DNA of 64,000 nucleotides from an uncultured Prevotellaceae bacterium (lineage in GTDB: Bacteria; Bacteroidota; Bacteroidia; Bacteroidales; Muribaculaceae), in the NCBI GenBank assembly GCA_937916085.1, contig CALGGO010000014.1, forward strand, positions 1-64,000, read 5' to 3'. The notes under the pieces are model-generated. The model was given only the letters and a program-made list of their open reading frames with translations, was not told the origin of the DNA and searched no databases. Below, piece by piece: positions 7,081-15,008 of this stretch. Made by a program: the position numbers and the translations under genes. The stretch's first letter is position 1, and each line of letters starts with the position of its first letter.

Positions 7081-7854
7081 ATGACAAAAATAATAGCTTT
7101 AGCCAATCAAAAAGGAGGCGTGGGAAAGACCACCACAGCCATCAACTTAGCTGCTTCGCTGGCACAATGCGACAAACGCGTGCTGCTCATCGACGCCGAC
7201 CCGCAAGCCAATGCCACGTCGGGACTCGGCATCGACCCGAAGCAGCTGCAAGCCTCTATATATGAATGCCTCGTAGATGAATATCCCATCGAGAGCGCCG
7301 TGGTGCCATCGTGCATCGAGCGACTCGACGTGCTAGGCTCTATCATCGACCTCGTGGGTGCCGAACTTGAGCTCATCAAGAAGCCCAACCGAGAGAAAGT
7401 GATGGCGCGCATTCTCAAGAGCGTGAGCGACAGCTACGACTACATCCTCATCGACTGCAGCCCATCGCTGGGACTGATTACCGTCAACGCCCTCACCGCT
7501 GCTAGCAGCGTGATAATACCTGTTCAGGCCGAGTATTTCGCCCTCGAGGGCATCAGCAAGCTGCTCAACACAGTGCGCATCATCAAGTCGAAGCTCAACA
7601 GCGGCCTGCACATCGAGGGATTCCTGCTCACCATGTATGACGCACGACTCAGACTCGCCAACCAGATCTATGAGGAGCTGAAATCGCACTTTGGCGACAT
7701 GGTGTTCGCCACCGTGATACCACGCAACACCCGCCTCAGCGAGGCGCCCAGCCACGGCCTGCCAGCCATCCTCTACGACCCCCAGAGCCGTGGCGCCATC
7801 AGCCACCTGATGCTCGCAAAAGAACTGATTGAGAGAGAGTCACAAAAGAAATAA
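7081..7854 (+). CDS. parA: ParA family protein (chromosome partitioning ATPase)
   Basis: A deviant-Walker ATPase of the ParA/Soj family, 257 residues, that drives segregation of ParB-bound origin regions. The deviant Walker A KGGVGKTT is at residues 11-18, followed by the ParA box LLIDADPQANATSGLG and Walker B ILIDCSPSLGLITVNAL. The length and the absence of an N-terminal DNA-binding extension fit the chromosomal rather than plasmid type. parB follows after 288 bases, then DUF5683 and MltD, the usual chromosomal cluster of this phylum. Confidence 0.95.
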   Translation: MTKIIALANQKGGVGKTTTAINLAASLAQCDKRVLLIDADPQANATSGLGIDPKQLQASIYECLVDEYPIESAVVPSCIERLDVLGSIIDLVGAELELIKKPNREKVMARILKSVSDSYDYILIDCSPSLGLITVNALTAASSVIIPVQAEYFALEGISKLLNTVRIIKSKLNSGLHIEGFLLTMYDARLRLANQIYEELKSHFGDMVFATVIPRNTRLSEAPSHGLPAILYDPQSRGAISHLMLAKELIERESQKK

Positions 7855-8093
7855 TTTCCCACATAAGGTTGTTGTGTCTATTAAGCGATTTTGTTTCTTC
7901 ACCGCATTATTTTCAAACAAACTCAACAAAGAGGAACAAATTTAAAAAATCTTGTTTTATTTATCTGGTTTTGCTTTTTTTGTTTGATAATGGTGGCATA
8001 GGTAAATAGGTACGGGTTGTTTAAAACCTTGTTACAACCCCTCAAAACTTGTTAATGTTATAAAAATGGCTGAGTATTCTCGGCCTTTTTTCG

Positions 8094-8101
8094 TAACTTT
8101 G
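8094..8101 (+). promoter_or_regulatory. Bacteroidota -7 box for parB
   Basis: TAACTTTG, 41 bases before ATG 8143. It suggests that parB has its own promoter within the 288-base gap after parA. No parS-like palindrome was recognised in that gap. Confidence 0.5.
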
Positions 8102-8142
8102 CAGGCTAATTATATATTATAGTTTAAGATTATATTTAGTAT

Positions 8143-9033
8143 ATGAAACGAAACGCATTAGGACGCGGCTTAGACTCACTTATATCAATGGACTCGATGA
8201 ATGAGATACAGCTTGGTGGTTCATCGGCAATCAACGACATCGCCATTGGCGACATTGAGCCTAACCCCGAGCAACCGAGAACCTCGTTTGACAAAGAGGC
8301 TCTGGGCGAGCTGGCGGCGTCAATCAAAGAGCTGGGCATCATCCAGCCCCTCACGCTGCGACAGCTCGACAACGGCAAATACCAGATAATCTCGGGAGAG
8401 CGCCGCTACCGTGCCGCCAAAATCGCCAAGCTCGACAGCGTGCCCGCCTACATACGTGACGCTAACGATACCGAGCTTACCGAGATGGCGCTCATCGAGA
8501 ACATTCAGCGCGAGGACCTCAACGCCATTGAGATTGCCCTCACCCTGCGCAAACTCATCGACCAGTACCACCTCACCCAGGAACGCCTGAGCGAGCGCAT
8601 AGGCAAGAAACGCACCACTATCGCCAATTTCCTGCGTCTGCTCAACCTCCCCGCCGAGGTGCAACTCGGGCTTCGCGACAAGAAACTCGACATGGGGCAT
8701 GCACGAGCCATCCTCTCGGTCGCCGACCCAGCATTGCAGTTAAAATTATATAACGAGACACTTAAAAAAGGTTTATCAGTTCGACAAGTTGAGCAACTGG
8801 CAAAACGTTATCAAGAAATCATTAAAAAAGGTGAACAGGCTAGCGAAAACGCTCCTAAACGCCACAACATCGCCGATTTCGACATCCTTACCAACCATCT
8901 TACCAAGGCTTTTGGCGTGCCAGTGAAGATGGCGTGCGACGCCAACGGTAAAGGAAAAATAACATTTGCCTTCAACAGCGATGATGAACTTGACAGAATT
9001 ATTAGTATCTTTGACCGTTTAAAAGAAAAATAA
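8143..9033 (+). CDS. parB: ParB/Spo0J family chromosome partitioning protein
   Basis: A CTP-dependent sliding clamp that loads at parS sites and recruits SMC and ParA. It is 296 residues. The N-terminus RNALGRGLDSLI is the ParA-interacting peptide. The ParB/sulfiredoxin CTPase fold follows with IEPNPEQPRTSFD and the GERRYRAAK motif (about residues 85-93), then ALIENIQREDLNAIE. A helix-turn-helix comes next (LTQERLSERIGKKRTTIANFLRLL, about 145-168) and a C-terminal dimerisation segment. All key motifs are intact. Confidence 0.95.
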   Translation: MKRNALGRGLDSLISMDSMNEIQLGGSSAINDIAIGDIEPNPEQPRTSFDKEALGELAASIKELGIIQPLTLRQLDNGKYQIISGERRYRAAKIAKLDSVPAYIRDANDTELTEMALIENIQREDLNAIEIALTLRKLIDQYHLTQERLSERIGKKRTTIANFLRLLNLPAEVQLGLRDKKLDMGHARAILSVADPALQLKLYNETLKKGLSVRQVEQLAKRYQEIIKKGEQASENAPKRHNIADFDILTNHLTKAFGVPVKMACDANGKGKITFAFNSDDELDRIISIFDRLKEK

Positions 9034-9102
9034 TGACGTGTGATGCACTCGGTCCTTCGGCTCACGCCGAAAGTCAGAGCGCACCTTACACTTGAGCTTA
9101 TT

Positions 9103-9312
9103 ATTAACTTATGTTCTTATGTCTAAATAAATACAGCGCAACATTTGGACAAAAGAACATAAGAACAAAAAAACAGCGCAGATAAATTATGAACTTATGT
9201 TCTTATGTCTAAATAACAACAGCGCTACTTTTGGACAAAAGAACATAAGAACAAAAAAACAGCGCAGAAATTATGAACTTATGTTCTTATGTCTAAATAA
9301 CAACAGCGCAAC
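9103..9312. repeat. Tandem about 85-bp repeat with internal hairpin (2.5 copies)
   Basis: A unit beginning AACTTATGTTCTTATGTC starts at 9106, 9192 and 9276, so the spacing is 86 and 84 bases. Each full unit carries CTTATGTTCTTATGTC and, about 25 bases later, GACAAAAGAACATAAG, which can form a stem of about 16 bases, followed by AACAAAAAAACAGCGCAG. The third copy is cut short 11 bases before the DUF5683 start. A single partial copy lies at 30056-30080. Confidence 0.9.
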
Positions 9313-9323
9313 AGGGTTTTAGT

Positions 9324-10016
9324 GTGAAACACAACGGCAACATATCACCTCTTGCTGCTCGCATGGCACTCGTGCTCGTGTGTGCGGCTATCGCTTGCTC
9401 GGCACAAGCACAGAGCCGCGACATTGACGTGCTGAGCGACACCATCGTTGTTGCCGACACCACAATGATGCTCACTGCCACGCTCGACAAAGAGGCGAAA
9501 CCTGTTGTCAACGACAAACTCAAGTTCAACCCCGACCCCATGCGGGCGATGTGGCTCTCAGCACTATGTCCTGGCGCCGGACAAATCTACAACCGCCGCT
9601 ACTGGAAGCTGCCCATCGTGATTGGCGCCTTCGTGGGACTCACCTACGGCACGTCGTGGAACAACCGTATGCTCAATGACTACTCTAAAGCCTACCGCGA
9701 CATCACCGACAACGACCCCAACACGCGCAGCTACATGGACTTCTACCCTCCCACCGTGAAGGAGAGCGACCTCGACAAGTCGTGGCTCACCAGCACCCTC
9801 AAGAGCCGCAAGGACTACTACCGACGCTACCGCGACATCTGCATCATTGGCATTGCAGCGGTGTATCTGCTAAACGTCATCGACGCCTACGTCGATGCCT
9901 CGATGATGCACTTCGACGTGAGCGACGACCTGTCCATGCAAATCAAGCCAGCAGTTATCGAGAGCAGCCAATCCCGCTTGCCCTCGGTGGGGCTGGGATG
10001 CGCATTCTCGTTTTAA
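9324..10016 (+). CDS. DUF5683 domain-containing protein
   Basis: A 230-residue envelope protein of the Bacteroidota family DUF5683. It has a signal peptide (MALVLVCAAIACSAQAQ) and the family's central block PDPMRAMWLSALCPGAGQIYNRRYWKLPIVIGAFVG, with two hydrophobic segments (about 76-110 and 172-192). The start is probably GTG 9324, since the only nearby ATG (9363) would remove the basic n-region of the signal peptide. It sits between parB and an MltD-type transglycosylase, a conserved neighbourhood. The function is unknown. Confidence 0.85.
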   Translation: MKHNGNISPLAARMALVLVCAAIACSAQAQSRDIDVLSDTIVVADTTMMLTATLDKEAKPVVNDKLKFNPDPMRAMWLSALCPGAGQIYNRRYWKLPIVIGAFVGLTYGTSWNNRMLNDYSKAYRDITDNDPNTRSYMDFYPPTVKESDLDKSWLTSTLKSRKDYYRRYRDICIIGIAAVYLLNVIDAYVDASMMHFDVSDDLSMQIKPAVIESSQSRLPSVGLGCAFSF

Positions 10017-10054
10017 CAAATTAGAAACATCAACAAGAAAACACAATACAAGTT

Positions 10055-12286
10055 ATGAAATATAAGGTTCTATTATTAACAGCAATCACGTTTATCACGT
10101 GCTTTGGCGCAAGCGCCAAGAACATTCTCTCGCTCAAGGAGTCGATTACCGACAACGCTATTGTCTATCCATCGAGCTTTGAGACCAACACTAAGGAGAT
10201 GATGGAGAACTGGTATCTGAAAAACTATGCCATTATCGACGAGTCGGGCATTGAGACACGCGACTATGGACTGGTGAGCGATGCCGAGTACATAAGGAGA
10301 CTGAAAGCGTTGCCAACCGACATCGAGATGCCTTTTAACCAAATCGTGAAGAGCTATATCGAGCGATATGTAGTCAAGAGCCGCACTCTCGTGGCGCAGA
10401 TGCTGGGAATGTGTCCTTATTACATGCCCATCTTTGAGGAAGCCCTCGAGCGTCACCAGATGCCTCTTGAGCTCAAGTACATCCCCATCATCGAGTCGGC
10501 ACTCAACCCAAATGCCGTGTCGCCAGCTGGAGCCGGGGGATTGTGGCAGTTCATGATCACTACCGCCAAGGGTGTAGGACTCACCGTCGATACACAGCTC
10601 GATGAGCGTCGCGACCCCTACAGGTCGAGCGAGAAAGCCGCCGTATATTTCAAGCAGCTATATGACACCTACCACGACTGGTCGCTCGCCATCGCTGCCT
10701 ACAACTGCGGTCCAGGCAATGTGAACAAAGCCATTCGCCGTGCAGGCACCGATAACCCCGACTTCTGGGAAATCTATAACTACCTGCCTCGTGAGACTCG
10801 CGGTTATGTGCCGGCATTCATCGCCGCCAACTATGTGATGACCTACTACCAGCAGCACAACATCAACCCCACTCTCACCAAGAAACCCCTCATTATCGAC
10901 ACGGTGGCAGTGACCAAGCGCATCCATCTCAACCAAATATCTGATGTGCTGAACATTCCTCTCGACGAGATAAAAATCCTCAACCCACAATACCGCGCTG
11001 GAGTCATCAACGGCTCTAAGGCTAGACCTCTCACTCTCGCTCTCCCCTCTCAGCAAATCTACAGCTATATCATGGCCGAAGACCGTATTGAGAACTACCA
11101 GAAGAATATCTACGCTCAAAGAGGTGAGGTGAAACCTGGTGATGTGAGACAGATTGTAGGCGAAGAAGAAGTTGCCGACAAATTTATCTACCACACGGTA
11201 ACCGAAGGCGAAGACTTCATAGAGATTGCCGACCGTTATGGCATGGAATATGATGCCCTCAAAGAACTCAACCAACTTACCTCCACCACCCTGCGACCAG
11301 GACAAGTGCTGACTGTAGTAAACATGAACTCCCCAATAGAGGAGACCGTGATGGGCAACAACTCCAACAATGCTGGAACTCAAGGATTGATGGCCGAAAA
11401 CACCAACAGAGGCAACAACAGCAGCTACAGCAATAGCTACAATAGTGGCAACAGCTACAACACTGGAAGCAACTACAATAGCAACAGCAATAACAATAGC
11501 AACTACAGTGGCGGCCGTGACCAGCACGCACCTGTGCCACCAAAGCCAGAGCAACCCAAGACTCAACCTAAGAATGTTCCCGAAAAGCACAACACAGCTG
11601 CAACCACTCCCAAAAACGACAATAAAAACAACAACACCGCCAAGAGCGACAACAAGAACAACACTCCTAAGGACAACAAAAACAACAACACCGCCAAGAA
11701 CGACACTAAGAACAACACTCCTGCTAAGAACGACACTAAAAACAACGCTCCTAAGGACAACAAAAACAACAACACCGCTAAGAACGACAACAAGAACAAC
11801 ACTGCTAAAAACGCCAAAAACGACAATAAAAACAATACAGCCAACAAGAGCGAGAAAAACAAAACCGATAAGGGAAAGAGCACTAAGAAAGAGGAAAAGA
11901 AGCAACCTCAATCGGTTAAGCACAATGTGAAAGAGGGCGACAACATCACCAAAATCGCCAACAAGTATGGCATAAGCCAAGAAGACCTGCGTGCTGCCAA
12001 CAGTATAAACGGCGACCACATCGAGATTGGACAAAACCTCACCATCCCCGAGAAGGGATATGCCAAGAAGCATCCTCAAGCTAAGCAGCCAGCTAAGGAA
12101 CAGCCTAAAGAGCAGTCCAAGCAAGGCAAGCAAAAGGCCAAGGAGCAGCCTAAAGAGCAACCAAAACAAAGCAAACAAGGCAAGCAAAAGGCCCAAGATG
12201 AGCCAAAAGGGCAAAGCAAAAAAAGCAAGAACACCACCAATACTGGGCAAAGCAACAAGAACAACAAGTCAGGAAAGAAGAAATGA
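10055..12286 (+). CDS. Lytic transglycosylase with LysM domains, MltD-like
   Basis: A murein-cleaving enzyme of the GH23/SLT type, 743 residues, exported by a signal peptide (residues 1-21). The catalytic Glu is E147 in IIESALNP. It is followed by SPAGAGGLWQFM and AIAAYNCGPGNVNKAIRRAG, the other SLT motifs. LysM 1 is at about 378-422 and LysM 2 at about 622-665. Between them lies roughly 180 residues of Asn/Lys/Thr low complexity (repeated NDNKNN, TAKNDTK), and a Lys/Gln/Pro-rich tail follows LysM 2. The tail and linker are far more repetitive than in usual MltD proteins (about 450 residues) and may bind anionic wall polymers. A clear terminator follows. Confidence 0.92.
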   Translation: MKYKVLLLTAITFITCFGASAKNILSLKESITDNAIVYPSSFETNTKEMMENWYLKNYAIIDESGIETRDYGLVSDAEYIRRLKALPTDIEMPFNQIVKSYIERYVVKSRTLVAQMLGMCPYYMPIFEEALERHQMPLELKYIPIIESALNPNAVSPAGAGGLWQFMITTAKGVGLTVDTQLDERRDPYRSSEKAAVYFKQLYDTYHDWSLAIAAYNCGPGNVNKAIRRAGTDNPDFWEIYNYLPRETRGYVPAFIAANYVMTYYQQHNINPTLTKKPLIIDTVAVTKRIHLNQISDVLNIPLDEIKILNPQYRAGVINGSKARPLTLALPSQQIYSYIMAEDRIENYQKNIYAQRGEVKPGDVRQIVGEEEVADKFIYHTVTEGEDFIEIADRYGMEYDALKELNQLTSTTLRPGQVLTVVNMNSPIEETVMGNNSNNAGTQGLMAENTNRGNNSSYSNSYNSGNSYNTGSNYNSNSNNNSNYSGGRDQHAPVPPKPEQPKTQPKNVPEKHNTAATTPKNDNKNNNTAKSDNKNNTPKDNKNNNTAKNDTKNNTPAKNDTKNNAPKDNKNNNTAKNDNKNNTAKNAKNDNKNNTANKSEKNKTDKGKSTKKEEKKQPQSVKHNVKEGDNITKIANKYGISQEDLRAANSINGDHIEIGQNLTIPEKGYAKKHPQAKQPAKEQPKEQSKQGKQKAKEQPKEQPKQSKQGKQKAQDEPKGQSKKSKNTTNTGQSNKNNKSGKKK

Positions 12287-12313
12287 AACCTTCACCCCGA
12301 CCCATAAAAACCA

Positions 12314-12356
12314 AAGCGAGATGGCAGCAGGGACACTGCTCATCTCGCTTGTTTTT
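12314..12356 (+). terminator. Intrinsic terminator after the transglycosylase gene
   Basis: AGCGAGATG pairs with CATCTCGCT, with an inner GCAG/CTGC stem, followed by TGTTTTTC. Confidence 0.75.
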
Positions 12357-12397
12357 CAACCTAAATCTATCATTAGGCAATCACATTTCTTGGGTGG

Positions 12398-12907
12398 CTA
12401 TTTCCCGTAACTCTCTAGTTGCTCGGCGGCAAGAGGTATTGACGTATCTTCTTCATTAGTATATAGCTTCGCGCCTTTGGTCTCAAGAAAGATCTGACTC
12501 AAGCGGCGACTCAGAGCCAGCAGCGTGGCACTGCGGTTCTCCTTCGTGAGTTGGCATTCCCACACTACCAGCACATACCACCCCATTTTGTGCAACAGGC
12601 GGTAGTTGCGCTCATCGCGCTCACGGTTGCGGCGAAACTTCGCAGTCCAGAAGTCCACATTGGTCAAAGGCACCCTATACTTGTCGCAGCCCTCATGAGC
12701 GTGCCAAAAACAGCCATTGACAAATATCACAGTGCTGAAACGGGGCAGCACAATATCGGGGCGACCAGGCAGCGCCTTCACGTTGAGACGATAGCGATAA
12801 CCCTGACGCCACAGCCATCGACGCACTATCATCTCGGGCTTGGTGTCGCGGCTGCGGATGCTGCTCATGCAGCGGTGACGCTGCTCAGGTGTCATCTTGT
12901 CGGCCAT
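12398..12907 (-). CDS. vsr: Very short patch repair endonuclease
   Basis: A T:G mismatch endonuclease that nicks 5' of the mismatched T left by deamination of 5-methylcytosine. It is 169 residues. Hallmarks are IRSRDTKPE (residues 17-25), the catalytic GRPDIVLPR (about 48-56), the zinc-site VNGCFWHAHEGCDKYR, and TAKFRRNRERDERN. Vsr normally partners a Dcm-type cytosine methylase, but none is encoded in the window, so it is either solo or its partner is elsewhere. The 10-mer TAGGAATGAC repeat (CTAGG words) lies immediately upstream in its leader. Confidence 0.93.
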   Translation of the reverse strand: MADKMTPEQRHRCMSSIRSRDTKPEMIVRRWLWRQGYRYRLNVKALPGRPDIVLPRFSTVIFVNGCFWHAHEGCDKYRVPLTNVDFWTAKFRRNRERDERNYRLLHKMGWYVLVVWECQLTKENRSATLLALSRRLSQIFLETKGAKLYTNEEDTSIPLAAEQLESYGK

Positions 12908-12915
12908 TTTCTCTG

Positions 12916-12985
12916 ATAGGAATGACTAGGAATGGATAGGAATGACTAGGAATGACTAGGAATAAGTAGGAATGGCTAGGAGCAT
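12916..12985. repeat. NNTAGGAATN 10-mer tandem repeat upstream of vsr
   Basis: Seven 10-base units: ATAGGAATGA, CTAGGAATGG, ATAGGAATGA, CTAGGAATGA, CTAGGAATAA, GTAGGAATGG, CTAGGAGCAT. The reverse-complement form of the family (TCCTAGCTAT) recurs at 52704-52747. Confidence 0.88.
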
Positions 12986-13009
12986 TAACTTCTGTGTTCT
13001 TTACACGCC

Positions 13010-13516
13010 TCAATCAATGCCAAGCGCTCTCTTTACTTGACTGGTGAGGTCGATAGCTCCTGCACCAGTATAAACAACTGGAGTCCTTGACACATCTATT
13101 ATATATGTGTACCCGCCAGCATCGCCCACCTCTTTAATGGCTGCGTTAATCTTGGCATAGATGGGGGCCTCAAGCTCTTGCTTCATGGCCGCAAGCGAAG
13201 CCTGACTGCGAGCGAGAAATTCCTCAATCTCGTTATTGCTCTCTTGTATCTCACGCACACGGCGGTCGCGGATGGCAGCCGGAGTGTCGCCGGCAAGACC
13301 TTGATAGGCGGCATATTTGCCGTTAAACTCCGTCTGTAGCATCTCATACTCTGCCTTATACTGCTGCGACGCCTTCGCAAGCTGCTCGCTGGCTCTCAGG
13401 CTCTCGGGCATAGCGTCAAACACCGCTTGCACATCAACTGTGGCAATCTTCATCTGTGCCATCACTGCCAGTGGAAGCACTACCAGCGCAAGCATCATTA
13501 TCCGTTTGATTTTCAT
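13010..13516 (-). CDS. OmpH/Skp family outer membrane protein chaperone
   Basis: A periplasmic chaperone of the Skp/OmpH family that holds unfolded outer-membrane proteins on the way to BamA. It is 168 residues from ATG 13516. The signal peptide is MKIKRIMMLALVVLPLAVMAQ, followed by the OmpH start KIATVDVQAVFDAMPE and a long coiled-coil arm (SEQLAKASQQYKAEYEML...). A frame extending to 13621 is open, but a TACCTTTG box at 13549-13556 and the signal peptide fix the start. It is the third of three OmpH paralogues downstream of bamA. Confidence 0.9.
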   Translation of the reverse strand: MKIKRIMMLALVVLPLAVMAQMKIATVDVQAVFDAMPESLRASEQLAKASQQYKAEYEMLQTEFNGKYAAYQGLAGDTPAAIRDRRVREIQESNNEIEEFLARSQASLAAMKQELEAPIYAKINAAIKEVGDAGGYTYIIDVSRTPVVYTGAGAIDLTSQVKRALGID

Positions 13517-13548
13517 GTTATGTATCTTTAATTGATTTTCTGGTACCG

Positions 13549-13556
13549 CAAAGGTA
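13549..13556 (-). promoter_or_regulatory. Bacteroidota -7 box for the third OmpH gene
   Basis: TACCTTTG on the minus strand, 32 bases before ATG 13516. Confidence 0.55.
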
Positions 13557-13646
13557 ACACTTTTCTGTGTGTGCTTTAAACATTTTAGCAAAAAAAATTG
13601 ACCTGCGAAGAAAATCATCACAGGTCAAACATAAAAATATGCACTT

Positions 13647-14150
13647 TTATTTAATTCCAAGTTTTGCTTTCACCTTAGCCGAAACATCTTCGATGTTGTT
13701 GCCGCGGTACAGAAGTGTGGAAGAGTCTAAGATGCCGGCATAGCCACCCTCAGCACCTACCGATGTGATGGCATCCATCAGTTTCTTCTGGATGGGAGCA
13801 AGCAGAGTCTCTTGCTGCTGCTGGAGGTCTTTCTGAGCAGTCTGCATGAAGTTGTCATAACGAGTCTTCAGGTCCTCAAACTCCTTTTGCTTAGCCTCGA
13901 GTTGAGCATCGGTGGCCTTGTTCTTAGCCAGCTCCTCATATTCATTAAGCTTCTTTTGCAACTCATCCTCGAGGGGTTTGGCTTGAGCTGCATATTTATC
14001 TTGTACACCCTTCAGCGTGTTGTTGGCAGTAGCCACTTCGGGCATCACATTAAAAATCTCCATTGGATTTACAGCTCCAATCTTCAAAGTCTGTGCGCTA
14101 AGGCACATAGGGGCAGCCACGAGGACTGCAAGTAAAAATTTCTTAAACAT
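13647..14150 (-). CDS. OmpH/Skp family outer membrane protein chaperone
   Basis: The second OmpH paralogue, 167 residues. The signal peptide is MFKKFLLAVLVAAPMCLSAQ, then TLKIGAVNPMEIFNVMPEV and a coiled coil rich in Gln, Lys and Glu (KYAAQAKPLEDELQKKLNEY...). A TTG codon two codons upstream extends the frame, but ATG 14150 gives the canonical signal peptide. It probably forms trimers with tentacle-like arms and shuttles clients to the adjacent BamA product. The 170-base gap to the upstream paralogue is full of GATCGGG and ACTAGCG repeats. Confidence 0.9.
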   Translation of the reverse strand: MFKKFLLAVLVAAPMCLSAQTLKIGAVNPMEIFNVMPEVATANNTLKGVQDKYAAQAKPLEDELQKKLNEYEELAKNKATDAQLEAKQKEFEDLKTRYDNFMQTAQKDLQQQQETLLAPIQKKLMDAITSVGAEGGYAGILDSSTLLYRGNNIEDVSAKVKAKLGIK

Positions 14151-14204
14151 AATCAATTAATTGGTTATTTAATAAAAATGGTTTTTAGTAAAAAAGTTTT
14201 GAGT

Positions 14205-14322
14205 TATCGGGGATCGGAGATCGGGGATCGGAGAACTAGCGAAGCGGCTAACTAGCGAGCAACGCGAGCGGCAAAACTAGCGAGCAACGCGAGCGGCTAA
14301 CTAGCGCAAAGCGCTAAACTAT
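14205..14322. repeat. GATCGGG heptamers plus ACTAGCG repeat tract
   Basis: Heptamer words ATCGGGG and ATCGGAG occur at 14206-14231, followed directly by units of AACTAGCGAGCAACGCGAGCGGC. The tract ends with the mini-hairpin AGCGCAAAGCGCT. It lies between two OmpH genes. Confidence 0.85.
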
Positions 14323-14325
14323 TAA

Positions 14326-14841
14326 CTATTTCGAGTATCCCAGCTTCTCGAGCACCTGGTTGCTGATGTCGATATTGGGTGAGGCAAAGATGATGCTCTG
14401 CGACGAGGCTCGGTCAAAGATAACCTGCAGGCCTCGCTCCTCGCTCACCTTCTTGACAGCGGCATAGATATCGTCTTGGATGGGTTTCATGAGCGACTGG
14501 CGCTTCTTGAAGAGCTCGCCTTGGGGACCAAAATACTTGGCGTTGAGCTGCATTGCCTCTTTCTCCTTGGCAACAATCTCTTCCTCCTTCTTCTTCTTCT
14601 GGTCATCGGTCAGGAACACCGACTCGCTCTGATAGTTCTTATACATGGCATCGGCAGCCTTCTTGAGGTCGTCAACCTCGCGCTGCCAGCGCTGCGACAC
14701 TTGATTCAACTGCTCATTGGCCATCTCGTAGGCGGGTATGTTCTTGAGGATATACTCCATGTCAACAAGAGCAAACTTCTGAGCACTGGCAGTCGCCATA
14801 CAGGCAACCATTGCCACTAACAATAATGCAAACTTTTTCAT
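14326..14841 (-). CDS. OmpH/Skp family outer membrane protein chaperone
   Basis: The first OmpH paralogue after bamA, 171 residues. It has a signal peptide (MKKFALLLVAMVACMATASA), the mature start QKFALVDMEYILKNIPAYEMAN, then the coiled-coil arm (QLNQVSQRWQREVDDLKKAADAMYKN...) and the C-terminal return segment GLQVIFDRASSQSIIFASPNIDIS. This is a typical Skp of the Bacteroidota bamA locus. It probably acts with the two downstream paralogues, either as heterotrimers or with separate clients. Confidence 0.92.
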   Translation of the reverse strand: MKKFALLLVAMVACMATASAQKFALVDMEYILKNIPAYEMANEQLNQVSQRWQREVDDLKKAADAMYKNYQSESVFLTDDQKKKKEEEIVAKEKEAMQLNAKYFGPQGELFKKRQSLMKPIQDDIYAAVKKVSEERGLQVIFDRASSQSIIFASPNIDISNQVLEKLGYSK

Positions 14842-14937
14842 GTTGTCTATTACGTATATAAAATTGTTAATATTTCGCTTGTCTTTGACTGATATTTAAG
14901 TTAAAAGTTTAATCGTCCATTATTTCAGAAATCATTC

Positions 14938-15006
14938 TGTATTCAGCATTCCGCATTCTGCATTCAGCATTCTATATTCTGCATTCCGCATTCTGCATTC
15001 TGCATT
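14938..15006. repeat. ATTCTGC heptamer tandem repeat
   Basis: Nine or more consecutive 7-base words: ATTCTGT, ATTCAGC, ATTCCGC, ATTCTGC, ATTCAGC, ATTCTAT, ATTCTGC, ATTCCGC, ATTCTGC. They fill the gap between bamA and the first OmpH gene and stop two bases before the bamA stop codon. Confidence 0.9.
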
Positions 15007-15008
15007 GT

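Noticed and set aside
7855..8142. Search for a parS site between parA and parB
   Set aside because: No 14-16 base palindrome of the expected kind was found by eye. The gap holds A/T-rich sequence and one promoter box.
10658..12250. 530-codon minus-strand frame opposite the MltD-like gene
   Set aside because: It results from the Asn/Lys codon bias of the low-complexity linker, reading Val/Leu repeats in antisense. The plus strand has a signal peptide, catalytic Glu and LysM domains.
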